This document shows positions 33,713 to 42,226 of a DNA stretch of 64,000 nt, in pieces; the stretch's first letter is position 1, and each line of letters opens with the position of its first letter. Both the position numbers and the translations under genes were made by a program. The stretch is from Trichothermofontia sichuanensis B231 (GTDB lineage Bacteria > Cyanobacteriota > Cyanobacteriia > B231), in the NCBI RefSeq assembly GCF_026240635.1, contig NZ_CP110848.1, positions 3,553,741-3,617,740 of the forward strand, in the 5' to 3' direction. The notes under the pieces are model-generated. The model ran no database searches, was not told the DNA's origin, and was given only the letters and a program-made list of their open reading frames with translations.

Positions 33713-34462
33713 CTACTCACAGAGCAAATTGAGATTCGCGATCGCCTGTTGCTTGAATCGGGGTAGATCAATTTGCGTTTGCTCCAGATCTAACTGATCA
33801 AGGTGATGCCACCAGCTATCGGTCACCGCCGATTGGCGGCTGGGCAGTGCCTCACAGGTGGCTTGCTTCAACAAACTAAAGGCGTCTAACCAGCGATCGG
33901 CCTGCGCCGCTGCCAGGGCTTGCTGTTCAAGCGTGCCAGATTCAGCGGTTCCAGGGGCAGCGATCGGCTCTACCCAACCCATCACCCGCCACACCAGGTT
34001 CCGTTCAGCCTCGTTGTAACACTGGGGCGTCACCGACCACCGATAAAGCTGGCCCACCTGCAAAGGCGGAACGCTACCATCATTCGGTAGTTGGAGACTA
34101 TGAATGCCGACCCGATTGCCAATCATGACTGGCTTTTCATAGAGAAGCCTTTGCGTATTCAGGTTGTGATCAACTGCGTGTAATTGAAAGACAACCGTTT
34201 GGCCCAACAGTTGAGGATTAAACCAGAAAAACTCAGGGTAGGGTCGCGTCGTTAAACTGAGATGACTTGCTGGTACCAACGTCAACAAGGGTAGGGAAGC
34301 CTGCTGCCCTGCTTGAGCGATCAAACACTCGCCCCGTGTCCCTGCAACTACCCGCCGTCCGGGCAACTTACGGGCGTATGCCGGTAGGCCGATAGCTATT
34401 GTCAGCAAAGCTGCGCCTAGTCCAGCCAGAACTAATTGTCGATAGGTGTGTTGAGTACACAT
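33713..34462 (-). CDS. DUF928 protein, copy 2
   Basis: A 249-aa paralogue of the neighbour at 32862. A signal peptide runs from ATG 34462 (MCTQHTYRQLVLAGLGAALL...LPAYA). It is followed by LPGRRVVAGTRGEC, LVPASHLSLTTRPYPEFFWF, and LPPLQVGQLYRWSVTPQC, the same blocks in the same order as copy 1 though only moderately alike. An in-frame start at 34528 would add 22 residues ahead of the signal peptide and is less likely. The two genes are separated by about 120 bases and look like an old tandem duplication. Confidence 0.82.
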   Translation of the reverse strand: MCTQHTYRQLVLAGLGAALLTIAIGLPAYARKLPGRRVVAGTRGECLIAQAGQQASLPLLTLVPASHLSLTTRPYPEFFWFNPQLLGQTVVFQLHAVDHNLNTQRLLYEKPVMIGNRVGIHSLQLPNDGSVPPLQVGQLYRWSVTPQCYNEAERNLVWRVMGWVEPIAAPGTAESGTLEQQALAAAQADRWLDAFSLLKQATCEALPSRQSAVTDSWWHHLDQLDLEQTQIDLPRFKQQAIANLNLLCE

Positions 34463-34679
34463 GGGCCAGCCCTCATAACCCTGTCCAGTACAAATCAGGT
34501 GCCAATCAGGTACCAACCAAAGTACCAACCAGTAGATCCACGCTGATCGTAACCAGTTCTTTAAACGCGCCTACCTATTTGTACGTACCCCCTAGCTGAC
34601 GTCGATACCAAGACAAGAGTTCCTGTCCGCGATCGCCCCCTGAGGAGCCTGCTGGCCACCAGGAAACCCCTAGGGCTGA

Positions 34680-35330
34680 TTAGCTCTCTGCGGTCCCTTC
34701 AGGCTGCATTCTAGGGATAGAGGAACGGGACCGCTCAGGCTGCTGAGGACCCACAGTAAAGCCATACAGCATCCCCGCTGCCGATCGCGCACTGCTTTCT
34801 TCGGGCGGCAAGGGAGCACTCGCCAAGTCGCAATACGGTGCCAAAACTGGATTGAGGGCTGGGGATGACAGTAACGCTGGCAAGTCCGCAGTAGATTGGG
34901 TTGGAGGAGCTTGTTCAGCAGCCGCTTCCAGGCGCTGGCAAATGTTTTGCAGACACTCACGGGTTGAAATCGGTAGGCGCGGTAGGGGTAAATCCAGGTT
35001 AGGCCACCCCCGCAAATCATTACAGGGGCAGGGGACACTGTTCACCCCGCGACTGTAAATCGGTACCGGTAAAGTGCAACGGGCACAGGGGAGCAACTCC
35101 CATTCCGCTGCCAGCAGTTGCTGAATCGTTTGTTGGGTGCCCTCTAAATAACAGTCGCCAGCCTCCGGTGCCGTTATCCGCCGCCAACATTCCTCAAACG
35201 CATCGCTGTAGTGATCGCCCTGAATCACAGGGTCAGGCAAAAGAGCTTCCTGGCCGTTGCGGAGGAAGATACGCTTACCCAATTGAAACCAATGGGCAAG
35301 GTATTGTCGAACTTCAGTGGGAGTTGCCAT
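34680..35330 (-). CDS. Conserved cyanobacterial protein with cysteine cluster
   Basis: A 216-aa soluble protein I do not recognise by name. The N-terminal 80 residues are helical (VRQYLAHWFQLGKRIFL). A CARC motif (LLPCARCTLPVPIYSRG) and a CPC motif (SVPCPCNDLRGWPNL) about 20 residues later could bind a metal. The C-terminal 60 residues are Ala/Pro/Ser-rich and low in complexity. No partner gene is obvious; it is monocistronic, upstream of the DUF928 pair on the same strand. Confidence 0.55.
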   Translation of the reverse strand: MATPTEVRQYLAHWFQLGKRIFLRNGQEALLPDPVIQGDHYSDAFEECWRRITAPEAGDCYLEGTQQTIQQLLAAEWELLPCARCTLPVPIYSRGVNSVPCPCNDLRGWPNLDLPLPRLPISTRECLQNICQRLEAAAEQAPPTQSTADLPALLSSPALNPVLAPYCDLASAPLPPEESSARSAAGMLYGFTVGPQQPERSRSSIPRMQPEGTAES

Positions 35331-35419
35331 AGCTCTAGTACACCGCTTACCAGCGAGGATTGGGGGAACTTATCAGCGGGTACGCCAAAAATGAGACTTT
35401 TCGTAGGGAAACTTAATTC

Positions 35420-36013
35420 TTATTTTACCGAATCGAATGGCTTCCCTGGTGGGGCCAAAGGGTGTGGGATGGCTACCCCTAGTTGGGACAAATTCAGGGC
35501 ATAGCCGCCCGTCACCAGGTAAACACAGCCCGCGATCGCACCTACTTGACGCACCAGATGCCCCAGCCGATCGCGAAATTGCCGTCCCTGGGGATAGGCC
35601 GGTATCACCCCCCAACCCACCTCTTCCGCCACTAAAATGACGTGAGCGTGTGCCGCCTCTAGACTCGATAATAGCTGGGATTCTGAGTCTTCCCAACTTT
35701 CTCCACCTTGAGTTAATAAATTGGCTAACCAAGTTCCAAGGGAATCCACCAGTAAACAGGTATTAGCCGGTGCTTGGGCGATCGCCTGGGCCAGCTCAAT
35801 AGGGACCTCCTGGATGCGCCAATCAGGCGGGCGACGGCGCCGGTGTTGCTGGATCCGGGCTTGCCAGTCTGGATCATCGGCAGTGACGATCGCTGTCGCG
35901 ATATAGGTGACAGGCTGGCCCGATCGTTGGGCGAGGGCCTCCGCCCATTCACTTTTCCCAGAACGAGCAGGTCCCAGCACCAGCGTCAGGTGAACGTTTC
36001 GCTGTAAAGCCAT
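35420..36013 (-). CDS. cobU: Adenosylcobinamide kinase / guanylyltransferase
   Basis: CobU (CobP) phosphorylates adenosylcobinamide and transfers GMP to it in the assembly of the B12 nucleotide loop. The 197-aa protein begins VHLTLVLGPARSGKSEWAE (P-loop), with YIATA, RRRPPDW (the phosphorylated/nucleotide-binding His region is weakly conserved), LLVDSLGTWLANLL and LVAEEVGWGVIPAYPQGRQFRD, the standard CobU block order. ATG 36013 places the P-loop at the usual distance; the frame is open 41 codons further upstream without family similarity. No cobalamin riboswitch was recognised in front of it. The B12-binding-type radical SAM gene in this window suggests the cell uses B12. Confidence 0.92.
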   Translation of the reverse strand: MALQRNVHLTLVLGPARSGKSEWAEALAQRSGQPVTYIATAIVTADDPDWQARIQQHRRRRPPDWRIQEVPIELAQAIAQAPANTCLLVDSLGTWLANLLTQGGESWEDSESQLLSSLEAAHAHVILVAEEVGWGVIPAYPQGRQFRDRLGHLVRQVGAIAGCVYLVTGGYALNLSQLGVAIPHPLAPPGKPFDSVK

Positions 36014-36231
36014 GTTGAACGGATGATCGAAAACGGATGATCGAAGTTGCACGCACGTCTTCAGCATCCCATAAACCCAGGGCTTGGCAGGGTGTCTGAC
36101 CCAGCCAACCAAACTAAGCCACTCAAAATTCCCCACCCCTAACCGTCAGCCCCACGGAGCTAACGCCCCTTTACAGTTCGTAAAGTTCACGGTATCGATC
36201 GAGAAGCCGTCTTTGATACAGGAGCCTGAGA

Positions 36232-36669
36232 ATGCGATTACTCCACACCATGTTGCGGGTAGGCAATCTGGAAAAATCCCTTCAGTTTTACTGCGACGTC
36301 CTCGGCATGAAACTGCTCCGCCGCCAAGACTATCCAGGGGGCGAATTTACCCTAGCCTTTGTAGGCTACGGCGATGAAGCCAACCACACCGTTCTGGAAC
36401 TGACCTATAACTGGGGCGTCGATCACTATGATCTAGGGAATGCCTATGGCCACATTGCGATCGGCGTTGAAGACATCTACGCCACCTGTGACGAGATTCG
36501 GGCCAAAGGGGGGCAGGTCGTCCGTGAACCCGGCCCAATGAAGCACGGCTCCACTGTGATTGCCTTTGTCACCGATCCCGATGGCTACAAAGTGGAGCTG
36601 ATCCAAATGGCCACCCCCAATACCCGTTCAGAATCTGCCGCCTCCATACCCGCCCTCAGTGCCAGCTAG
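36232..36669 (+). CDS. gloA: Glyoxalase I (lactoylglutathione lyase)
   Basis: Converts the methylglyoxal-glutathione hemithioacetal to S-lactoylglutathione. The 145-aa protein has the four metal ligands at exactly the E. coli positions: His5 (MRLLHTML), Glu56 (VLELTYNW), His74 (AYGHIAIGV) and Glu122 (KVELIQ). The conserved [13 protein letters not shown] and [12 protein letters not shown] motifs are present. The C-terminal 18 residues are a flexible tail. It is divergent from cobU and monocistronic. Confidence 0.95.
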   Translation: MRLLHTMLRVGNLEKSLQFYCDVLGMKLLRRQDYPGGEFTLAFVGYGDEANHTVLELTYNWGVDHYDLGNAYGHIAIGVEDIYATCDEIRAKGGQVVREPGPMKHGSTVIAFVTDPDGYKVELIQMATPNTRSESAASIPALSAS

Positions 36670-36874
36670 GCCCACACCCAGGGCTTTGTGTCGTTCATCA
36701 GCCCCCAAAGCCCCAAAGCCAACCTTCGCCCATCTCCTCACCCCGGAGATGGACCATAAAGCAGTTGACTATGATAATCTAAGAACAGGGTTTGTCCAGC
36801 CCTGTGAGTAGATTGGGAATTAATACTCATGACCAATGCTCTCAGCCTCTCCGGAGGCAGAGAGAGGGGACAAT

Positions 36875-37810
36875 TTAGCCCGCAAGTCCAAGACGAACTT
36901 GTTCGGGGTTGGGAAGTTGCCGTCGGAGCTTGTTGAGAGCACTGCGTTCGAGTTGGCGTACTCGCTCACGCGACAGGTGGAGATGTCCACCAATGTCAGC
37001 CAAAGAGCGGCGTTTACCATCGTGCAGACCGAAGCGAGCAATGACGACTTCGCGTTCTCGCTCTGTGAGGGTTTCCAGCAGGACAGAGACCTGCTCCTGC
37101 ATTAACCTGAAATCCATTACTTCAGCGGGTGACGCTTGGTCGGATTCAAGCAAATCGCCCAATTCCGTATCCTGATCAGCCCCTACCCGCAGATCCAGCG
37201 AGATGGGGATAGATCGACGCTGGTGGGTCATCAGACCTTCCAGGTCTTTCTGGCTAACTTCTAAGGCGGCGGCCAATTCGGGGAGGGTTGGTTTGCGCCC
37301 CAGTTCCTGTGTCAGGGTTTGGGTAGCACTTTTTACTTTGTTGAGTTTTTCGGTGATATGGACAGGGAGACGAATGGTGCGTGAATCCTGAGCGATTGCC
37401 CGGGTCATCGCCTGACGAATCCACCAGTAGGCGTAGGTTGAAAACCGATAGCCCTTCATCGGATCAAATTTCTCGACAGCACGGCTGAGGCCCAAGTTGC
37501 CCTCTTGAATGAGATCTAGCAACTCTAGGCCGCGCCGTTGGTACTTCTTGGCCACCGCTACGACCAAGCGCAGATTCGCTTGGACCATTTTGTCTTTAGC
37601 TCGCTGGCCACGATCGATGATGCGTTTTTCTTCCGGTGTCGGACTACTTTTGTCCAGTAGGGACATCATTGCCTGGACTTGCTTGCCCAGAATGACTTCT
37701 TGTTCTGGGCTAAGGAGGGGCACACGGCCAATCTCGCGCAGATAGGTTCTAATATCGTCGACTTCAGACATGGGAGTAGATTGGGATTGGGATTGGGAAT
37801 TTTTGGGCAT
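36875..37810 (-). CDS. Group 2 sigma-70-family RNA polymerase sigma factor
   Basis: A non-essential primary-like sigma factor of the SigB-SigE type that redirects RNA polymerase under stress or in the dark. Of about 311 residues, region 1.2 is [20 protein letters not shown]; region 2 is [30 protein letters not shown] and [19 protein letters not shown]. Region 3 is [14 protein letters not shown]; region 4 is [15 protein letters not shown] and the DNA-binding [21 protein letters not shown]. The absence of a long region 1.1 separates it from the principal SigA. Which of SigB to SigE it is cannot be settled here. The start is uncertain: ATG 37810 or ATG 37771 (MSEVDD). Confidence 0.92.
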   Translation of the reverse strand: MPKNSQSQSQSTPMSEVDDIRTYLREIGRVPLLSPEQEVILGKQVQAMMSLLDKSSPTPEEKRIIDRGQRAKDKMVQANLRLVVAVAKKYQRRGLELLDLIQEGNLGLSRAVEKFDPMKGYRFSTYAYWWIRQAMTRAIAQDSRTIRLPVHITEKLNKVKSATQTLTQELGRKPTLPELAAALEVSQKDLEGLMTHQRRSIPISLDLRVGADQDTELGDLLESDQASPAEVMDFRLMQEQVSVLLETLTEREREVVIARFGLHDGKRRSLADIGGHLHLSRERVRQLERSALNKLRRQLPNPEQVRLGLAG

Positions 37811-38116
37811 CACTCTACCACTTCTGCGGCAAATCAGACAGGGGCCTCGCCAATTGATACAAATTGCAACAATTTGCAATACTTTGCTGCGACGTATACT
37901 GCGACTTACCGTGCCCTTGGTTGGATTGCCCTTCCCGGACCGTTGTCAGGTTGAGCTGTTGTCCCGCAGGCGTTTAGCCCTGGCTAGGGACAGTCCCCAA
38001 TAACGCTAGGATGGAATCCCAGCGTGGCGATCTAGGAGCCAACGCTCACCAAACCGTAGCTCCTTGATCCTTGGCAAATATCCTTGGCAAACCTTGGCAA
38101 AGCCCGACTATTGCGT

Positions 38117-38623
38117 ATGAATTACCTTGTTGCTGTCCTGCGCGATCGCATCCAGGCAGAGGAAGCCTACTCCGCCCTCGAAGCCGCTGACCTCCCGATG
38201 CAACAAATCAGTATTATTGGTCGTGGCTATAAAAGCGCCGATGAGTTTGGTTTGCTAGACCCAGCCGAACAGGCGCAAAAACAGGCAAAGCTCATGGCGG
38301 TTTGGCTCATCCCCTTTGGCTTTGCCGCGGGAGTAACCTTCAGCCTGATTACCCATTTGGATACTTTTGCCTGGGCTGGTGACCTCGGTAACCATCTGGT
38401 GGGGGGACTGCTGGGGGCACTGGCTGGGGCAATGGGCAGTGTATTTGTTGGGGGTGGGGCGGGTCTAGCGTTGGGCAGTGGGGATGCGCTCCCCTATCGT
38501 AATCGCCTCAAGGCGGGTCGGTATTTAATTGTGGTCAAAGGTACGCCAACTTTAACCGAAAAGGCCACGCGAATTCTGCGGCAATTCGAGCCAGAAAACT
38601 TACAGGGCTATGTGGAACGCTGA
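38117..38623 (+). CDS. Conserved cyanobacterial membrane protein (general-stress-17M-like)
   Basis: A 168-aa protein. The N-terminal 45 residues (YLVAVLRDRIQAEEAYSALEAADLPMQQISIIG) look like the small alpha/beta heat-induced domain of B. subtilis GSP17M-like proteins. Two membrane segments follow (AVWLIPFGFAAGVTFSLI; LVGGLLGALAGAMGSVFVGGG), then a C-terminal beta-alpha segment (RYLIVVKGTPTLTEKATRIL). The ATG at 38117 matches where homologues start; an in-frame start at 38084 adds 11 poor residues. Function unknown. Confidence 0.65.
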   Translation: MNYLVAVLRDRIQAEEAYSALEAADLPMQQISIIGRGYKSADEFGLLDPAEQAQKQAKLMAVWLIPFGFAAGVTFSLITHLDTFAWAGDLGNHLVGGLLGALAGAMGSVFVGGGAGLALGSGDALPYRNRLKAGRYLIVVKGTPTLTEKATRILRQFEPENLQGYVER

Positions 38624-38708
38624 CGCCTGCATTTTCTCGGTTAACCTCAGGACCTGGCAACATCAGGGCAGGTTTTGCGGTGCAAGTCCCTGCGCCCTTG
38701 GTGGGAGA

Positions 38709-38815
38709 TATGGTCAAGCCAAATAAGAACGATACAGTTTTTCACGCCCCCCTGCTGCTCTGGGAGAGGGGCTGGGGGTGAGGGTGTTGTTTCAGCCTAA
38801 ATCGCAATGATTATA
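38709..38815 (+). repeat. ~107-bp MITE copy
   Basis: Starts TATGGTCAAGCCAAATAAGA and ends CAGCCTAAATCGCAATGATTATA. The central palindrome has decayed (CTGCTGCTCTGGGAGAGGGG). It is followed within a few bases by sequence related to 2270-2385 and then by the 38981 element. Confidence 0.87.
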
Positions 38816-38980
38816 GGAGTGAGGATAGAGAAGTGAGAAGTGAGGGAAACTGAGCAGCTATCTCTGTTCTCTTTTCTCTCTCCTCTCTCCTTGTGAAAGG
38901 GGAAAAGATTGGTCAGGTAACCAGGATTTCCCCTCAATTGCAGGCAATATCAGCAAACATTTTCATCAGGAAACATTTTC

Positions 38981-39092
38981 GGCTCTTCTGGGATTTTGGG
39001 GTAAACAGTATCAGCAACTACAAATAAACGATCGGAAACGTTGAGTTTATGGTGGGGGCGCGTAGCGCCCCCACCATAAACTCAGGAGAGCC
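38981..39092 (+). repeat. GGCTCTTCTG element with 19-bp-arm hairpin
   Basis: The 112-bp element begins GGCTCTTCTGGGATTTTGGG and ends CAGGAGAGCC. It contains a perfect 41-base hairpin at 39043-39083 (arm GAGTTTATGGTGGGGGCGC), identical to that at 32361-32401 in the inverted element. A copy without the hairpin is at 2428-2495. Confidence 0.87.
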
Positions 39093-39189
39093 ACATTTTC
39101 AAACATTTTAGAGAGTGGGGAAAAGAGTGGGGAAAAGTAGATTAGACTAGGAGGTAAGTCTGACCCGCCTGCCTGTAAGTCTGCTACCC

Positions 39190-39777
39190 ATGTCTAGAAA
39201 ACTACCGGGTTTCCTCTTTTGGTTACAGTGGACGATAGCAACCGTGCTGGGGCGCCTCTTGGGCCGTGCTGCGGTTGAGTTATTGACCTGGGTAGCGGGG
39301 AATGGCCCCCATATCCTACCCGTGCGGATGCTGCTGCTCGGTGCGGCGATCGGGATCTGCCAATGGTGGGTCCTCAAGCCCTATCTGCCTCGTGCCCACC
39401 GGTGGCTAGTAGCCACCATGTTAGGGGGAGGGGTGACGGGTAGAGCAGCCGTTTTAACCGGTTTAACCCAGTGGTTAGTCCTGCGGTGCTGTGTTCCTAG
39501 GGCGGGTATTTGGATTGGCACGAACCTCATAGCCGGGATGATGAGTTGGTTCCTGTTCCAGTGGGTCTCTGGCCCTTTGCTGGTTAGCCTGGGGGTACAT
39601 CCTTGGTCAGTTGCCTTGGCCCGGCTGCTTGGGGATTTGGTAGAAGGGGGTGTAACTGCTTCTGTAATGCTGGGCCTCCTGAAGCAATCCCGAGTTAACC
39701 TGACTCAGTTGGGCCGCACGCCTGACAGTCTGCCCTACCGCAAACTGGACTTGCGCACGGTTTTACTGCCGCGTTAG
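39190..39777 (+). CDS. Uncharacterised multi-span membrane protein
   Basis: A 195-aa protein with four to five hydrophobic segments and tryptophan-rich turns (LFWLQWTIATVLGRLLGRA, LLLGAAIGICQWWVLKPYL, GGGVTGRAAVLTGLTQWLVL, AGIWIGTNLIAGMMSWFLF). The QW-containing segments recur, suggesting an internal duplication like that of a cyanobacterial family of unknown function. No transport or enzyme motif is visible. It lies 165 bases upstream of the CAAD gene on the same strand. Confidence 0.55.
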   Translation: MSRKLPGFLFWLQWTIATVLGRLLGRAAVELLTWVAGNGPHILPVRMLLLGAAIGICQWWVLKPYLPRAHRWLVATMLGGGVTGRAAVLTGLTQWLVLRCCVPRAGIWIGTNLIAGMMSWFLFQWVSGPLLVSLGVHPWSVALARLLGDLVEGGVTASVMLGLLKQSRVNLTQLGRTPDSLPYRKLDLRTVLLPR

Positions 39778-39941
39778 TGAGTGGTTGTTCACCAGGATCT
39801 TGTCATTTCAGAAGTTCTGCCGTAGTTTTCAGTGAGGGTATATCTTGAAGCATGAGACGCGTTATGCTGGTGTTTCATGACGTAGTTGGACTGGTGGTGA
39901 CACCAGTCGTCCCTCTCTGAGTCGTCATTCGGAAGTGAGCT

Positions 39942-40406
39942 ATGAATCCTGAGATGACCGAAGGTGTCGGCACTGACACCGCCAAAAAGCAAGTAGACGT
40001 GAGTGTTGAGGAGCCAGGAACATTGGCTAAACCATCCGCTCCTGGGAGCAAAGGCCTGTGGCAGCAATTTCTGGATCAGGGGAAGGCGATCGGGGCTCAG
40101 TTTAATGCGATCCTGTCGGAGCTGCCTAAGTACGTGGGTGAATTCTTTGGGGAGTATCGGCGACCGATCGCCACGATCGCCCTGATTCTGACGGCGATTA
40201 TTGCGGTGAAGGTCACGCTAGCCGTCCTGGATGCACTGAACGATCTGCCCTTACTGGCCCCGACGTTTGAGCTAATCGGGATTGGCTATACGGCCTGGTT
40301 TACCTGGCGCTACTTGGTCCGGGCCAGCGACCGGGAGGAGCTACAGCGGGAAATCAATAACCTGAAGGACCAGATCCTTGGGATTGGTAATAACCTTTCT
40401 CAGTAA
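39942..40406 (+). CDS. CAAD-domain thylakoid protein, CurT-like
   Basis: A 154-aa membrane protein with the CAAD domain (about 50-150), found appended to some cyanobacterial aminoacyl-tRNA synthetases and in the CURT1/CurT family that bends thylakoid membranes. The core reads YVGEFFGEYRRPIATIALIL, VTLAVLDALNDLPLLAPTFE and LIGIGYTAWFTWRYL, that is two membrane helices around a conserved NDLPLLAPTFE loop, followed by a basic amphipathic helix. As a stand-alone protein with an N-terminal amphipathic segment it resembles Synechocystis CurT (Slr0483). GGAAGTGAGCT precedes the ATG. A clear terminator lies 180 bases downstream. Confidence 0.8.
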   Translation: MNPEMTEGVGTDTAKKQVDVSVEEPGTLAKPSAPGSKGLWQQFLDQGKAIGAQFNAILSELPKYVGEFFGEYRRPIATIALILTAIIAVKVTLAVLDALNDLPLLAPTFELIGIGYTAWFTWRYLVRASDREELQREINNLKDQILGIGNNLSQ

Positions 40407-40582
40407 CCTGGGAGTGGCCCAAGATTGGAGATTTGAACCTTCCTGTCCAGTTGGTGGGAGGGAGTATTCGTGTGGCCAGTCTGTTGACACGAATTAGACC
40501 CTTTCTACATCTCAGGGACGCACATCTGACCAAAACTAGACTCTAAAAAACTAGACTCTGAAACTAGCTGAATGTCATCTAG

Positions 40583-40619
40583 GGCAGCACTGGATAAACT
40601 CCTCTAGTGCTGCCTTTTT
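40583..40619 (+). terminator. Intrinsic terminator
   Basis: Perfect 9-bp stem GGCAGCACT (40583-40591) with AGTGCTGCC (40606-40614) followed by TTTTTA. It closes the transcript of the CAAD gene. Between stop codon and terminator, AAACTAGACTCT-type direct repeats occur at about 40533-40570. Confidence 0.85.
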
Positions 40620-40636
40620 ACGTGGCAAGAGAGATC

Positions 40637-40760
40637 GTCATTGCAATTTATTGCAATTTATAGTTATTTCAGATTAGAAAGAGATGTCTAAGCCCCTCTT
40701 CCCCTGTGGGAGGGGGGTTGGGGGTGAGGGTGTTGTTTCAGCCTAAATGGCAATGACTAT
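40637..40760 (+). repeat. Diverged MITE copy with extended inverted ends
   Basis: The right half (GTGAGGGTGTTGTTTCAGCC, TAAATGGCAATGACTAT) is typical. The left half is replaced, and begins GTCATTGCAATTTATTGCAA, the inverse of the right end, so this copy has matching ends. It lies between the CAAD terminator and the gene at 40828. Confidence 0.75.
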
Positions 40761-40827
40761 CGTCTTAAGGCTCTTAGTCTTAAGGCTCTCGTCCACCCGT
40801 CAGCACCCGTGAGCGCCAGTGGCGTGC

Positions 40828-41277
40828 TCACAAGGATGAAGAAACCGGGGTTCTGGCCCGTTCCTCCAGAAACAGCACGAGTTCTTGCATCGTTTTAAGG
40901 TGCTGGATCGCAAGGCAGGCATCCTGGTCAGCATTAAACTGCTGACAAAAGTGTTCACACAGTTGCAGGTGCCAGTCAAACCAGCACACTAGGGTGAGGT
41001 GCAAATCTTGCTCCAAGTGATCCGTGGGCCAAGTGCGGGCAATTTCTAGCCCAGAGTGATCCGTGAGGTGGTGATAAACAAACGTTGACACCGCCCTAGA
41101 GACCCCGTGAGTCTGCCAGAAGCGGCGGTGCCATTCACTCGGATTAAGCGCCGATCGCTGGGAGAGCCACTGGTTTACCTGCTGTCGAAGATGCAAATCC
41201 GGCCCCAAGTCTGGGTAGGTCTGGAGACTATATAAAAAATTTTCGAGTCTGCGCCACATACTTGGGAGACTCCCCAT
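40828..41277 (-). CDS. Hypothetical cytoplasmic protein
   Basis: A 149-aa protein without recognisable family. It is rich in Trp, His and Gln (EWHRRFWQTHGVSRAVSTFVYHHLTD is the most structured-looking segment). The pattern of short helices and a conserved-looking DLHLTLVCWFDWHLQLCEHFC block resembles small cyanobacterial acyl-carrier or HTH-like proteins, but I cannot support an assignment. The ATG at 41277 is close to the permease end at 41372 on the same strand, so it may be the last gene of that operon. Confidence 0.5.
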   Translation of the reverse strand: MGSLPSMWRRLENFLYSLQTYPDLGPDLHLRQQVNQWLSQRSALNPSEWHRRFWQTHGVSRAVSTFVYHHLTDHSGLEIARTWPTDHLEQDLHLTLVCWFDWHLQLCEHFCQQFNADQDACLAIQHLKTMQELVLFLEERARTPVSSSL

Positions 41278-41371
41278 TAGGATTGATCAGTACACCTCCA
41301 GTGTTCCCCGTTGCCCTGGGTTTGATTCTCCTTAGAATTGCGGATTTCCGGGTCCTGAGTGGCTGAATTTC

Positions 41372-42226
41372 TTAACCTTTTAAACCCGATCCCGCATCCG
41401 TGGGCAGAATATAGCGCTGCATCACCAAAAATAGGAGCAGAATGGGCGCGATCGCGATCACCGAGCCTGCCGCAATTAACCGCCAGTCCAGGGAAAAGGC
41501 ACTGGCAAGGGTCGCAACCCCCAGCGGCAAGGTATAGAGTTCCGGGCGATCGAGCACAATCAAAGGCCACAGAAAATCACTCCAGGCGCCAATGAACACG
41601 AAAATGGCCAGGGTGACCAGGGCCGGTCGAATGGCGGGTAGCATCACGTGCCACCAAAGACCCAGTTCCGTACAACCATCCATACGCCCTGCTTCCTCCA
41701 GTTCCTTGGGCACCCCCTGGAATGCCTGCCGCAGGAGAAAAATGCCAAAGGCGGACGCGATCGCTGGGAAAATCAACCCCAGATAGGTATTGCGCAACCC
41801 TAGCCGTACTGCCAACACGTAGAGGGGGATCATCACAATCTGGAAGGGAATTAAAATTGTGGCAACGATGATCGTAAAAATGACATCCCGGCCCCGAAAC
41901 TGCAACCGCGCTAGTGGATAAGCCGCCAGGGAACAAAACAGCAGATTCAAACCTACGGTGAGCACGGCCACCAGGGTACTGTTAAACAAGTACCGGCCAA
42001 AGGGATGGCTCTGCCAAACCGTTTGAAAATTTTGCCAAGTCGGGCGTTCCGGTAGGAATCGGGGCGGAAATTGAAAAATATCTTCCGTCGGCGACTTGAG
42101 CGACGTACTGATCAACCACAACAGCGGCAGTAACATGACGAAGGCGATCGCCACCAGCAGCACATAAGTCCCAATCGTCTGAGCCTTGGTCCGTAACTTG
42201 GTCCGTAACGAAGTGCGATCGCTCAC
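41372..42226 (-). CDS. Carbohydrate ABC transporter permease (MalG type)
   Basis: A 284-aa inner-membrane permease with six helices and the EAA coupling motif EEAGRMDGCTELGLWWHVMLP near residue 185, diagnostic of the MalG/UgpE class (CUT1). It opens with a GTG that overlaps the DUF948 stop by GTGA, so translation is coupled. No partner permease (MalF type), binding protein or ATPase is adjacent; the multi-sugar ATPase is often encoded elsewhere, but the missing MalF-type partner is unusual. The substrate is unknown. Confidence 0.9.
   Translation of the reverse strand: MSDRTSLRTKLRTKAQTIGTYVLLVAIAFVMLLPLLWLISTSLKSPTEDIFQFPPRFLPERPTWQNFQTVWQSHPFGRYLFNSTLVAVLTVGLNLLFCSLAAYPLARLQFRGRDVIFTIIVATILIPFQIVMIPLYVLAVRLGLRNTYLGLIFPAIASAFGIFLLRQAFQGVPKELEEAGRMDGCTELGLWWHVMLPAIRPALVTLAIFVFIGAWSDFLWPLIVLDRPELYTLPLGVATLASAFSLDWRLIAAGSVIAIAPILLLFLVMQRYILPTDAGSGLKG

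Noticed and set aside
31725-34462. A prophage after tRNA-Arg
   Set aside because: Only an integrase stump and small repeats are present; no structural, lysis or replication genes. The DUF928 genes are cyanobacterial chromosomal genes.
36014-36231. Cobalamin riboswitch upstream of cobU
   Set aside because: No B12-box-like sequence or structured core was found; only a short direct repeat of ACGGATGATCGAA.
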